Assembly (NCBI GenBank): GCA_037042185.1
Contig: JAXQJY010000023.1
Coordinates: 434,001-498,000, forward strand
Reading direction: 5' to 3'
Length of the DNA: 64,000 bases
Source: Sordariomycetes sp. S80-01Y
Taxonomy: Eukaryota; Ascomycota; Sordariomycetes
A model generated the notes under the pieces. The model did not search any database, was not told where the DNA came from, and saw only the letters and a list, made by a program, of their open reading frames with translations. The first letter of the stretch is position 1; each line of letters begins with the position of its first letter. Positions 44,273-56,745 of the stretch are shown in pieces. A program made the position numbers and the translations under genes.

Positions 44273-45230
44273 CCCAATGAACAGAGTCTACGCAGTTAAC
44301 AGAAGCTCCACGATGAATCAATCAAGGAGACAGACTGTCAAAGTTGGGCCAAAATAGCTCTTGTTTTCAACCACAGTGCTCATACGTCTTTTGCGATGCT
44401 GGGGCTGTTGGACGCTAAACTGCGGCAAATTGTCCGCGGGAGCTACCATTGCGGCACACATGATGTCTTTTGTTGTTCAAGTAGATTTAAATGATGATTT
44501 TGGAGCTCTGAGACTGAAGTCCTTCTGCAGCTGGGATGTCTGCATCGAAGGCAGAGTGGGCGCGGCGCTTTATACCCTCTACGACGAAATGACTTCCCCT
44601 CACTGACGGAGGAATTTGGCGCCTCGAAGCTCTATTGGGGTCCGTCATGATGACATTGCGCAGATTAGAGAGCTGCTGTGGCATGTTGCGTTGATATAAT
44701 CGAATGAAGGCTGTCGCCGCCCCTCACACAGCGTTTGGTCTGAAGTTTGTTCTGTTGCCGGGCCAGGTTTAGACTTTTTGGACTTCAGGAGTCCAGTCAA
44801 CAATTCTGTCGAAAAAAGGGGTTCAATGGAAGCGAATCTTTTGGAATTATTGAGTGAAACTATCGAGCTTGGTTCTGTCTGAAACTTCGATGGGCTGCCA
44901 TCACTGTCCTATGCTCTACTCAAAGCCTTGTTTCATGGCAAACCTCTTTAAGACGACCTCTGCTAGGCGTGGAGATGATCCACCCGACTTATTGCCCGCA
45001 ATGGGCAACCTTGCAGAAATCTCATACCAAGATAGCTTCACTTAATCAGGACAAGGTCGAGTGTTGTCATGTGCAGCCTTAGTGGGCGTTGGACCCCGGA
45101 CGCCTATTGCGCTCGGGGTTCCGAGCCGTCACCCACAATGCCGCGTCATGCGCGCAGCTGGTGACGACGCCCTTAATCTTATCTGATCGAAGGCCGCCCA
45201 TCTCCTCTTTCATCAACAATAACATCAGCC
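44273..45230. promoter_or_regulatory. Divergent promoter, ccg-9 type gene / secreted protein
   Basis: 958 bases. On the minus strand TATAAA lies at 44574-44569, about 300 bases before the trehalose gene start, with CCCCT (STRE-like) at 44596-44600 and near 44716 on the plus strand. These fit a stress-induced trehalose gene but are short motifs and could be chance. Confidence 0.35.
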
Positions 45231-46817
45231 ATGGCCCAGACATTGGTAGTAGTGCTCATCATCTGCTGCGCGATTGCGTCGGCCGTTGCGACGCCTCACT
45301 ATCCCATCAAACCAAGCCACGAGGCCGCCAGAGACAACGCTTATCACATCTTCAACGCGATACATTCGGCAGGCCGCCAATGGGGCAGCAGCTTCTACCA
45401 CAATGGATTCAGCTTCTTCCCCGCTGTCGTGCCCAAGGGCACGCTGACGTACCACGGAGGTTGGGCTCCTGAGGCTCCCCAAACTCAAGAATGGCTCGCC
45501 TTCGAGGTTGAACACGCTGAGAACTTTGCTTCATCACATCGACGAGGCCCTTGGTGGCCCAACGCAACAGACTATGAGGACCACGTTATCAGAGGCTATC
45601 TGCACACCTATCGTGCCAATCGGGACTTGAGCCTGCTCTACGTCGATGGCATGTCGGCTGGCAAGACGCAAATGGGCACCCTTGACTCGCAGGACCTCAT
45701 CATGCGAGAGAACAAGACCAGGGACGGGGGCTTTAAAGAGGAATGGCAGAGGGCTGAGGATCTTTGCCGTATCGTAACGAGCTGGGGATACGACGGCATC
45801 ATCCGCGACGAAATTGGCTTCGAGGTCATCTACTGTGACTTCAGCAACGGCCTCGACTTCCTCTCCGCTACGCGAACCTTCCTCCCCGAAGACAAATTTG
45901 GTAGCGAAAGGGGCTTGAGAAACTTCCAGTGGGCGCGAGCAGCTGCGGAGCGCTATGACGGTCTTGGTGGCGATCGCGTGCGCATCGACTTCTCATCCAT
46001 GGTCTCGGGCTTTTTCTTCCCTATCAACATATCAAGCACTTTCCCGAGTCGCCCAGACCTGATTCGGCTCGCGGCAGCTTCTTTGGATGAGCTCAAGGAC
46101 GTCAAGACACATCTTTGCCACGTCGCCACGCAGCCGAGACGCTTCACCGTCAATTGGCAGGCTCTTGTCGACATGATCGTCACTCGCTTCGCCGACCGCT
46201 TCGCGACAATGGAGTCTGAAGATACCTCAGCCACACGCTTCATTGACGAGCTAGAGGCCTCCATCCTTCTCTACGTCAATGCACCGTCAACCCCAGAGGA
46301 TGAAACGCTGATGAAAACTTCCGGTCACGAGCGACAGAACGAGACGGAGAAGGCCATTGATAGGTGCAGCGACCACTACCTGCTCCCCGCGTTGGGGTCC
46401 CGAGATCTCTGGAGCTTGGAAGACGACCTCATATACACTGCGGTATCGGCAGTGACGAATGATATTTGCAACAATCTATTTACAATGCGGACGATTTTCC
46501 TCGAGTTGACCAGTAACGCGATGACGCCGTACAACATCGACAAGGACAAGGACGGACTCGATTTGGCTTTCAACATGAGCCAATCCTTAATGAAGTCTAT
46601 GACTAAAGGGCTCGGCTGGACCGTTGCGAAGGCCGTTCGGAGATGCCCCGTTCGCGAGATCCCTTTCATCGCCATGTGGCCGCTCGGTGCTGAAGCGGAT
46701 CATTGGAACCCTGGTTGTCGCTCCTTCGATGAGCTGGCCGACATGCCATGGGGTTATTGGATGGACAGAGACATGCCATTGGAGTTGGATGTGCCAATCG
46801 GGAATGATGAGCTATGA
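45231..46817 (+). CDS. Secreted protein of unknown function, 528 aa
   Basis: Single exon. Signal peptide at residues 1-20 (MAQTLVVVLIICCAIASAVA). The body is an ordinary globular composition with many Trp and aromatic residues and some conserved-looking segments: HIFNAIHSAGRQWGSSFYHN, GWAPEAPQTQEWLAFEVEHA, YLHTYRANRDLSLLYVDGMS and RDEIGFEVIYCDF. Several N-x-S/T sites and paired cysteines suit an extracellular glycoprotein. I know proteins of this look from other Sordariomycetes but no function. The start is the first ATG and gives the intact signal peptide. Confidence 0.85.
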   Translation: MAQTLVVVLIICCAIASAVATPHYPIKPSHEAARDNAYHIFNAIHSAGRQWGSSFYHNGFSFFPAVVPKGTLTYHGGWAPEAPQTQEWLAFEVEHAENFASSHRRGPWWPNATDYEDHVIRGYLHTYRANRDLSLLYVDGMSAGKTQMGTLDSQDLIMRENKTRDGGFKEEWQRAEDLCRIVTSWGYDGIIRDEIGFEVIYCDFSNGLDFLSATRTFLPEDKFGSERGLRNFQWARAAAERYDGLGGDRVRIDFSSMVSGFFFPINISSTFPSRPDLIRLAAASLDELKDVKTHLCHVATQPRRFTVNWQALVDMIVTRFADRFATMESEDTSATRFIDELEASILLYVNAPSTPEDETLMKTSGHERQNETEKAIDRCSDHYLLPALGSRDLWSLEDDLIYTAVSAVTNDICNNLFTMRTIFLELTSNAMTPYNIDKDKDGLDLAFNMSQSLMKSMTKGLGWTVAKAVRRCPVREIPFIAMWPLGAEADHWNPGCRSFDELADMPWGYWMDRDMPLELDVPIGNDEL

Positions 46818-49445
46818 TGTGGCATCCTACCAAACACTTCCCTGCATACCGAGGGATTAATGAATCCCGAGCGTGCTGGACGACGTTCCACGAGATCTTG
46901 CGTTCTGGGGCTAGCTCCCCGCCCTAGCACTAGAAAGAGAGGTGCGACTTCTGTGCTTCGACATTCGTGCAGGTGGCTTCGCGCGAGGAGCTCTAGTCGA
47001 CCGACACTTTAGCAAAGACGAAGGCGAGTTTCTCGACATGCCGTGACTGCCGCCGCCACCTACACTGACTTCACCCCCGACGATCATCGACTCGGAGCAA
47101 ATAGCGGTCAACTCTTTATCTCGGACGTCGACTTAAACAGCTGAGTCAAGAACACGCTATCCTTTTGATGCTGTTCATGTCAGACACTGTCAGTCGGGGC
47201 TGAATACCTCGCAGTCGTGCGGGAGTTCCTTGAGAGTATTTTGCGGGGACCAAAAAGGACCAGCCCGGAGACATGGCTTGCCGCCGCCACTCCGACTATA
47301 TGATCTTGCATGGATCTTACTAAACGTCAATGGCTGTTACTTCTCCCCAATGTCCACCTGGAACTCACAGGGGCGACCCTCGTCGGCCGAAGGGAAACGC
47401 TTTCATGGAACAGGCCTGTCCCGAACACGTCATGTCCGCGCCTCTGAAGAGAGGGCTCTTTGGTTCCAACGGTTAAGACTATGTAATCTGGACAGCATAA
47501 CTTCGACCCTTAGTTGCATTTACTAGCTGCGGGAGAAGTAATATGGCTCCTCGGGAGCAGGCGGCCTCAAAGACCTGGCAATCTTTTGAACAATATCGCG
47601 ATACCAGCAGAGATCAAAGGTTTTCGGAAGCAGTCTGCCGCCCAGACTTGCCTTCAGACCCGGACTGTGTACTGCAACAGTCTTGGACTCGCATCAAGTG
47701 GATGGTTCTGTAGGTCACCTGACCACATGGACAGACCACACTCGTCGTGAACAGCCGATGTTTCAATTTCTTTGTGCTACCAGCGCGCACAGTTGGGTGG
47801 GCACACGATCCCTACGAAACTTCACGGGATAAGAAACGGACGTAATTGCTTGGGCCCAACTGTTGCCTCACTTCGAGATTTCAAGCCCCTGTGCGGTACC
47901 GCCCCCACGGGACCAGCTTCACCACACCCGCCGCCGTGGACGAGGGTGTTTCGAGTTTATACCCATCTACTGTAAAGATCTCACAAGATCTAGTCAGCAG
48001 TGGTGCTAGATCTGGATGTCGGTGCTGTCAATTCATGTTGCAAGCTTCAACTAGGACGGGTCTCGACGCACTGAGATACGCTGACGAGGACCGCCCGCCT
48101 CGAAGATGCGCGAGCAATTGGCTTTCCTTTGGATATACGTCTGGACAAAAGTGGCTTTCGATCCTATCATGCGGTGAACATTGCGGCCATTCGCTGTTCT
48201 GTGGCTTGTCCTGCCATTGGCCTTTTCCGCTCAAGATGGTTCTTGAGCGACCACAGAGCCAGGGACATCCCTCTCCAAGGAGCGGGGTCACAGGAGGCCT
48301 GTTCCGAAAGATACTGCATGCTCGGGAAGAGTCCATCGTCCGCAGTCAGCCTACTCGAGCCAGCCATCTGGTTCCGCCCCTCAGCTATGGTCAACAGGGC
48401 TCGGCGACGACCGCGTCACATCCCGGCACCCATGCTCATCCCATGCCAGGAAAGGGGCAGCGACGGGCTTGCGTTGTGTTGATTGCATCCGTTCAAGTTG
48501 GATGGTTGTACAAGATATTGAGTAGGTTACACATCCAAGCCTCAACGCACTCACCCGTGCCTCCAAGCATGGGGCAAGGTGCGGTCAGAGAGCGCCTACC
48601 AGAGAATTTACGGTCACTGTTGCACGGCGTCTTTCCAAATCTGGTCTGAGCATTGTTCGCCCTTGGGGTAACGCAAGGAAATGGTTGGACATTTTTTCCA
48701 GGAATCAAAACAGCGCCAACGGGGAAAGCCAAGGCGTCGCAGTAGTCGGCAACAGTCACCTGTCCCAATGAAAACATGCTCTCATGGTGTGCGCAAGGCC
48801 CAGAGATCTTGCCGAGATCCTCTCCACGGAGCCCAACATCAAAGAAGAACTGCTCCTGGAGGTCTGTGCTAGAGACAGAACCCTTGAGATACACCTCCTT
48901 CAAGACTGGATGCAGACGCACGTACACGAGAGGATGCCGAGCCACGGGCCCGGGACTCGGGGTAAGGGGTCGCACAGGCACGCGGGCATCTACCAGATTC
49001 TATCGGGACATTCGGAGTGAAGCTTAGATGCCAGCTCACAGGTTTACGACGGCTGGGGCGAGTGTCTGCAGGATCGGTGTCCCTGCTCAGCCAGCTCGTG
49101 GCCGACCCGCGGGGATGGTTCATTGCATCGTGGTGTCTTTCCCGGCCTAGGGTCGTTACGGAGACTACACATGCGCCTGTGCCGTGCTGGAAGCATGCTG
49201 GAGCATCGCGTTTCTCCCGCGCCATGTCACAGCATCACAGCCATCTACTGGGACCCAGGGATCTCAACCGGCAATTTGGACCGCCCTGTCCCATTCACGT
49301 CTGCAGACCCTGTCTCAGTCGGCGTGAGGAAACACGAGCCAGCAACACCCGGCCGGACAGCTCTGGGAGCCTTTGTCTCTCATCGTTCGGCGTCGTCCTC
49401 TTAAACCTTCTTCATATCTTCCCCACCTCTATTTCTTTCGATGCG
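46818..49445. other. Gene-poor region, 2.6 kb
   Basis: A 267-codon plus-strand frame (47846-48649) and a 162-codon minus-strand frame (48493-48981) overlap. Both are rich in Arg, Ser, Pro and Cys without domain features; I do not call either. The last 300 bases are pyrimidine-rich and probably form the leader of the next factor gene. Confidence 0.4.
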
Positions 49446-49598
49446 ATGGCTATGACCATGGCCGATAACGCGATCCGGAAAGCTTGCGATCGCTGTCATA
49501 CTCAGAAGCTGAGCTGCAAACGCGTCGGCGACGAACCTTGCGAGAGGTGCACGCGTCTGAAGACAGAGTGCAAGTCGAGTCCCTCGCTCCGGTATAAG

Positions 49599-49631
<33 letters not shown>

Positions 49632-51066
49632 CTCCAGCAGCAACAAAGCCACCAACCTCCGACCCCTCATCCGTACCAACATCAGCTCCACCTCCATCAA
49701 CCTCAGCACCGACATCAGCCCGGGCAGCCACCAGTCCCAAGCGCCGAAACAGTGCAGATTCGGAGCCGCTCTCCCAAACGAAGGCGAACAGACAGCGACC
49801 CGAGTCTTGTCCTACCTGAGGCGGGTAGGTGCCCTCACCATCCATCATGCCATGTCTTGCCATGAGAGAACACCGACTCACAATTTTGCCGAAGCAGTTC
49901 CAATAGCGGCTCAGGCGGAAGGACTCGCGGCCAGACCCCACGTGCCCGTTACACCTGAGACTGTTCTTGATATAAGCGACTTCAATTTCGATTTTGGTCA
50001 GCTGGGCTTCTTCACGGGAGGCCAACCAGGAGAACCTTTATCTCACCCAGGTATCTCAAACCAAGACTTCCATTTACATCCTGGCATCTTTGTTGAGCCT
50101 TGGGATCAACATCATCAACAGCAACTCCCCCATCCTCATCAACAGCTCACACCCTCGTCGGGCACGTACTCAGTTGTCACTCCCCGTCAGCTCCCTCAAT
50201 CAGCACTTCACTCTTCTCCAGTCTCGACTAGGCCTGTACCCCTGAGGAGCCGGAGTGGGCCATCTGAGCACCACGGCGTATCCGATAAGAAGATACGCAA
50301 TCGAGGCTCCAAGTATAGACCACGACAGATAGCTCTTCGCCAGTCAGCTCTCAGGGCGCAGCAACTGGACACCGACGTCGTCGCAGTCCATTGGATGGCG
50401 CAACTCAACGACATCAACACCCGTCTCCTGGACCTGTCATCCGCGTTGCCTTCGCAACAGGATACGACCAGGGGCGGGCCGCCTCTCCATCGGCCTTACG
50501 ATGAGCGCTTTAGGACGAACGGATTTCCTATCGACGAGATGTTCCAGCTCACGCGACGAGTTGCTGACATTCTCGATCACTTTTCATCTTCAGACTGTGG
50601 GAAGGACGCAGCCAAGGCCCGTCAAGCCCTTCTGGACAATTCGGACCCTGCCAACTCAATGCTGGTCCTGGCAACTTACATTCGCCTTTTGGACATGTAC
50701 CAACGCGTCTTCAACCTGGTGTCCACGGAGCTCGAACAGGCGGACGCGGACGCAGCTTTCCGCTTCTGGAAGTTACCTGACGTGTCCGTTGGATCTTTTG
50801 CGGTAGAGTCCTCGCCATCTCTGCAGATGTCGTTCACGATCCAGCTAGCTGAGGAGTTCCTCGGCCGGCTGCGCTCCTCCACCGCGGCGCTTGACTCGTC
50901 GTCTATGAGGAACGGCGACGGCACCCAGGTCAATGGCGCCAACGGCAGGTCGATGTTCTCGGGCGTGGTGGAAGTCTCGTACCAGGCGGTGAGAAGTCGA
51001 GAGGAGAATTTGGCGAAACAGCTCGCTGAGTTGAGGGCCGAGATTGAGGCGTTACTTGAATCCTAA
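49446..51066 (+). CDS. Zn(II)2Cys6 transcription factor with polyglutamine tract
   Basis: Two exons, 49446-49824 and 49895-51066, with a 70-nt intron; 516 aa. The zinc cluster lies near the start: C14-x2-C-x6-C-x7-C-x2-C-x6-C42 (ACDRCHTQKLSCKR onward). A Gln/His-rich region follows, encoded partly by (CAG)9, then a basic patch RSRSPKRRR that may be a nuclear signal. The middle has FDFGQLGFF. The rest lacks the classic middle-homology region but carries an AflR-like style of helical C-terminus (LLDMYQRVFNLVSTELEQAD) and ends in a short coiled coil (EENLAKQLAELRAEIEALL). ATGs at 49446, 49452 and 49458 are all in frame; the last has the best context. The targets are unknown. Confidence 0.88.
49602..49628 (+). 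repeat. (CAG)9 trinucleotide repeat in coding exon
   Basis: Nine perfect CAG codons encode nine glutamines, followed by a His and a further Gln run with CAG/CAA codons. A pure repeat of this kind can vary in length between strains. Confidence 0.9.
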
Positions 51067-51716
51067 ATAAGTCTTGAGCCAGTCAAGCTTAGCCAGTGTT
51101 CGGGCCGGTCTTTGTCATTTGCAAGAGTAAGCAATCAGTGCGAATAACGATGGCTTGGATCGCATGTTTGCGTCAATTGGCGAGGCGAGTGTCTTTGAGG
51201 GCCTCGAGATCAATGTTACCATCGTTAGGTTATACGAAGCTTGAATGCTGCCCCGGCTGAGATCGTTCCGATTGAGATCAGTGAATAGATATGAACGGTC
51301 TTGCTCATTCCATTATGCACTCACAGTCCGAACACTGCGTAGCACCGGTCACTGAATAGTGCAGAACATCAACTGCAATCTATCTGCAGATTTATTTCTC
51401 CGTGCAACGCCACAGATCCGAGCCGGACGACCGGCACGGAGCTATCGCCGGCTTCCCCTTTTGGCCTCCGCATTCTATCCTCCGCGATCCCCACAAACCA
51501 CCCCGAATATCAACGCCGTCACTGATTCCGCCAATGATGCCCCCGATTTCAGTAGCAATACCGGGACTCCGGGGAGGGGGCGCATCTTTGTGTTTCCGTG
51601 TTATTGAACTGGGCCTGCAATCGGATCGTTGATAAGAATGGCCGGCCCTGAAGCGAGGTCAGGGTCGTGTAACCTCTGCTTCGACGAGAACTAAGTGGCG
51701 CCTAGCTGGATATACA
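51067..51716. other. Intergenic, 650 bases
   Basis: 3' flank of the factor gene and promoter of the esterase gene. No other feature is seen. Confidence 0.5.
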
Positions 51717-52767
51717 ATGTTTGCTAAATCGATCATTACGGCCCTCGGGCTCGCCTCCCTGGCTACTGCCCAGAGCCCGACTTACTTCATCACCTTGTAA
51801 GCCACCCCTTCATTCCTGAACCGAGCCATTGCGCTGACAAGGTGCACAGCGGCGACTCCTACTCCCAGACAGGTTTCGACATCGGGGGTGAGCAGCCTTC
51901 GGCTAGCAATCCGGCAGGCAACCCTCCTCTCCCAGGCTGGACGACATCGGGTGGTCTCAACTGGATCGGTCAGCTCATCACCACCTTCACCCCTTCGAAC
52001 GCCACCATCTTGTCGTACAACTTTGCCTACGGCGGCGCCACAGTCGACTCGGAGATTGTTGAGCCTTACCAGCCAACTGTCCTGTCTGTTGTAGACCAGG
52101 TCCAGATTTTCAGCGACAATTTGGATGCGCACCCGGAGTGGGTGAGCGAGGACACGGTTGTGGGTGTTTGGATTGGAGTCAACGATGTCGGAAACAGCTG
52201 GTATCTGGAGAACGCCCTCGAAATCGGAGACGAGAGTGTAGCGCGGTTGTTTGAGCTATTGCAGATCCTGTACGATGCCGGACTGAGGAAGTACGCCCTA
52301 CTGACCGTTCCCCGTATGTTGCACTCCCCGGATACCCGTTTACCATGTGCTCACGAAGGACAGCTACCAACAAGACGCCCGCCCTCATCGACGGAGGCGA
52401 GCCTCTTATCGCCTCAATCGAAAACTTCAACTCCAACATCGAGAGTGGCCTCGAGGCATTCACTGCCGCCAACGAAGGCGTCGAGGGTCTTGTCATCGAC
52501 ACCGCGCTGCCTTTCAACACCGCGCTGGAGAATCCTGAGGAGTACGGCGCGCCTGATGCCCTCTGCTACAACGAAGATGGCGTTTCCTGCGTAAGTCCCA
52601 TCAACCCACCAGGGAGTATCGAAGGAGTGTGAACTTTGCTGACTGCGGTGGCGTAGCTTTGGCACGACGATTACCACCCCGGAATCGAAATCCATGAGCT
52701 GGTTGGGGCGCAAGTGGCGGCGACTTTTGGCGCGCCGTTTGTATGCGTCGACAGTGTTCTTTGCTAG
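51717..52767 (+). CDS. Secreted CE16-type acetylesterase (SGNH/GDSL fold)
   Basis: Four exons: 51717-51796, 51850-52313, 52364-52590 and 52657-52767; 293 aa. Signal peptide MFAKSIITALGLASLATA. SGNH blocks are visible: block I FGDSYSQTGFD with the nucleophile Ser, split by the first intron; block II NFAYGGATVD; block III GVWIGVNDVGNSW with its Asn; block V DDYHPGIEIHE with the Asp-x-x-His pair. That order and the CLWHDDYHPG end match carbohydrate esterase family 16, enzymes that remove acetyl groups from xylo-oligosaccharides outside the cell. All catalytic residues are present. It lies next to the polyQ factor on the same strand; whether that factor controls it is open. Confidence 0.9.
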
Positions 52768-55700
52768 ACATTTCCTGCATCCGCGCGTGCACACACTGAG
52801 TTGGGGGCTGGATTGAAGCAATTGGGCCAGGCCGATGTGGAAAAGGGGTCAGGGGCAACGGTGGCTGCACGCAACCTCCGTATGCTGAACCCTCCAACGA
52901 CGTTATTTGGTCGCCTCTCACAGGCGATACCGCGGACATACGCGATTGTAGCTACAAACAAAGAGTTTTCATAGATCTAGCTTCAGACACCAATTGAGCA
53001 TCTTGAAATACCTTTCTTGAGCTTCTGCGCTCCCAACCAGTCTACGTTGGGCAAAGTGAGAGGAGACGGGCTGGACTGTCTATTGTCATCTTGACCTATA
53101 GGGCATTTGTCCGACAGGATCACCATTTTGAGGCCAGACAACCCTCAATATTAGCTGCCAGCTGGTACTATACTAACAAAGGGCGGTGCTAACGGCTAAC
53201 AGAAGACGACGGATTTAGATTGCCTTCAGCCTCGTTAAGCAGGAGGAGCCAGGAATACGCTAAACGACGTGCCAAGATCCCAAGAAACGAGGTCGCTTCT
53301 ATCGACACTCCAATGACCATCCCATTGTCGAGGCTAACTGCAAGATCTGGTCCGAGCACACGATTTCCCAGGATCGGACGACTCGTGCACCATCGCAATT
53401 GCCCCTTACCCCGCCAGCTGAGGACGCGGCGCCCGCACGCAGATTGGAAGGCATCAGGTGAAGCCATCGTGAGATCTTCTCGACCTGTCAACCGATGGGT
53501 GTTGGAATGCACCTGTTCCTTAACAAGGGTACTTAGTTCGCCATGGATGGCACTAAAGGGTTCAGGTGTCGTCGGCTGCTTCACTAGAGCCCTGCCCTGC
53601 ATGATTAGTTCGCCTTTCACGTTCTGCCGTCTGGGAGAAAACAAGTGGAGGCCCTGGGCAGCGGCTCGTCCAAGACGACTTTTCTTTTCGCAAACGACTG
53701 GCTGCCGCAACCTCGTGATCTTTTTGGAGGCATTGTGAAATCTGCCGGTTCGTTGCCATGCGGGTCAAAGGAGACACAGGACGCAGCACTCTGACAGCCA
53801 CCGACGTTGCTTGCTTACGAGCCACGCATACGATGGGAGCCAACCAGAAACGGTAGGAATTCACAGTTGCATGTTCCAAAGCATCTGTGATATCAGACGA
53901 ACTCAGTTCAATAACCAGTGGTGGATCTGGCTCGCTTACAGGTCTGGGCCGCTGGCAGTATTCGAGGTCGCGATGTACGGTGTTTTCTCCCTGGAACACT
54001 TGGGTGCTTACTTGCCTGAGTGAGTCATAGCGTTCCCCGCGACGATCTTGTCCCTGGAGATGTTGGCGACTGTGACCTCGAAGAACCGTCGCAAGGGTGC
54101 GTGCGGGTGAGGTTACTGCCGTCTGCATCATGCGAGGCCGTCGGCAACAGCCATTGCCGGGTCGCGATCTCGGTCCTGTAATCAAGTGCCATTCAGCATC
54201 AGCGCGGTTGGCGTTGCATCCCCGAATCCGCCCTAGTCGAGAGGCTAAGAAAAGCAAATCGTCAGCAAAAGGTCTCGGCCGGCAATGTAGAACATCGTTG
54301 AAGACATGCAGCGCTCATGTCCGCACCGAGATTACGTGCTCCGTGGCTTTTCAAGTACCGTTGCTTTGGGTCTCTCTTCATGGTGTCTTAGAACACGGAT
54401 CGCCCGTTGTGGAAACTTCCTGGGGGGCGCCCGTTGGTTTTCCCATGGCTTGCATATGGCGCCAATGACCGCTCTGCATGGGGTTCCCTAGTCAGGCACG
54501 GGACATGATGGAGCGGGAGATCACAAGATGCCATGATTGAGGCGAGATGTGAGACCGTGAAGGCATCGTGCATGAAGAGTGAGGCGGCACTGGTTGAAGA
54601 AGCAGCCAAGGGAAACGTCGACGGCAGACCGAGCCTCGGTGTGAGCTCAAGCGAAATTGGTACGAGACACCGAGTGGTACGCACGCGGTGGAAGGGTTGG
54701 AAGATCTGCCGCGTGGGGTATTGTCCCGACGTTTACGTGCCAAGCTTGCGAGGTAGTATTCACGGGACTTGAAGCTCTCTCTCAAGCGAGCTGTTGCGAT
54801 GATTGCGAAAACTAGGGAGTAGACATTTCTTCTCTCTAAGTTGAGCGAGATGCTGGCTTCAGATCCGCGCCACGAGACGGGAAGACCCTCGAGCCGTTCA
54901 ATGGTTCCCGTCGGGACGGCCCACGATCCACAAGAATGGCGGTCTAGGAAAAGAAATGAAGGCCTTGGGAGTTTCAACTCTTGAAATCCCGAACAGTTCA
55001 CCACCGTTGACCTTTGATGAGGCAATCTTGACACTCACGGGCCAACTCTCAACCGCCGTTCGTCTCAACTGCCAGTCGGCCCTAAGACTCACCCGCTGCG
55101 AAGGAGGACTCTCCGCGCCCCGCAGCAGGTCAACAAGGTTGACATCCGCGCGAGGATCAGATCGGCGAACCTTTCTCTTGGGACGATTCCTCGCAGCTTG
55201 GCCTGACTGGGAGCCCTGGCGGAGGGCGTGTTGTCTCACGCTGCTGTCAAGTCTCAGCAACGGTCTGCCAGGCCTCGCCAAAGTCCGACGCGGTCATCTA
55301 TTGCCTCTGTGGATTCTGGCTCGGATAGAGGCATAAGTCTCACCAAGGACTACTCCACGGCATCATGGATAATGAGACAAGTCACAGGGCTTTCTGAAGA
55401 GGATGTGCAGCGAAGGCAGCCCATCCCGGCCAAACGGAGCCCCGATTCCATGTCTCAGGGACGCGAGCGAGCCCAGAGACGAGCCCTCGGGTCGCCTACA
55501 ATTGGACGGCAGTGATCCTTTTGCGGACCTTGGCCGGGGACTCGGGATGTCGACAGCTTGAGACTTGACAGAACAAGATGATGCAAGTGACTAAAGTTTC
55601 CCTGAATGGAGTGGTGATATCTCAAGGAGAGAAGCAGTCGAAGTTGGGTCCACGGTGCCCTCGTTGCCCTTCATCATGCAGTCACAAGCCTGACGATAAC

Positions 55701-56715
55701 CGTTCATCTTCTTGAGGCAGTATCGATCGACTCGCGGTCAGGGGTGCGTACCCGCTGGAGCTGTTGAACCAAATTGCTGGACCCAATCAACAGCAGCGAG
55801 GCCCGCCCCGAATGGCACCGCGAGGACCCGTGATGTTGCGGCAGACAAGTGGGCATTTTCCAGGGCGTCGAGCTCAAAACTGCGCCCCCCGGGTCGCTGA
55901 CCCCGTTCTCCGTGACGTTGAAGACGGAGACGGGTCTTGGGGGTGCCGGCCTGCTCTTGGAGGGTGATCCATTTATCGAGATGCTCATACTTACATACGT
56001 CAGCTGGGTGCTGTGTCAGGTGCGTAATTTGCAAGTGAGTTGCATGACTTGGGCTTGTCCAAGGATGGAGGATGCGGACAGCGACCTTCCCACAGGCTAG
56101 CAACGTCGGTCCTGACACCCCGTAAGCTAACATAACCTTGACGCCGCAAACGGTAGGATACAAGAGTCTCGAGGCCGAGAAAGACTCTCGAGCCAAGCTT
56201 AGGATCAGCCACCAGTGACGCGGTCTCGGTGCTGTCAGGAGTCTGTGGGACGGTTCCATAAGAGGAGAGGGTGGAGTGATTTGATATCCGAGAGCGGAGT
56301 CAACTCTCGGGATCCTTTTTTGGGGGCGCTGTTGGGCTGCCAAAGTTCCAACAACCCCCCCCAACTCGAATGAACGTCAAGCAGTGCCCAACGTCGCCAG
56401 CAAAGCGCAGCCAAAGCACGATCCGTTTGGAAGTGGTGAAACTCAAAAAGGGGAAATGCCATCCCGCAGAATTTTCGGCGAGTCAGCCATGGGATGCCGA
56501 AGTCAACAGCAGCTTTGCTTTAGGAAAACCGACGTCCCATCCACTGCCCAGAGGAGTTAACCTCACTGACAGGCGCAGGCCCCCTGACCCGGCTCCATCC
56601 GCTTGCATCTTCACCGGTTCCTGGATCCGGAAGGCGAGGCGGGGGCTTTCTTGAGGTAAACGGTGTCTCTGAAGGCCTATTTAGCCAGCATTAGCTGTCA
56701 GGATTGGGAGCGCTG

Positions 56716-56745
56716 CACACCCACCCACACACACACCACAACACA
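56716..56745. repeat. CA-rich simple repeat
   Basis: An imperfect (CA)n/(CCA)n run of about 30 bases within non-coding DNA. Confidence 0.7.

Noticed and set aside
47846-48649. 267-codon plus-strand frame
   Set aside because: No domain, start context or codon pattern of a gene; rich in Ser, Pro, Arg and Cys and overlapped by frames on the other strand.
48493-48981. 162-codon minus-strand frame with a short protein-like stretch
   Set aside because: Only about 40 residues look natural, and I could not extend them by splicing or tie them to a family.
53562-54257. 231-codon minus-strand frame
   Set aside because: Arg-rich, no domain, and competing frames on the other strand; fits non-coding GC-rich DNA.
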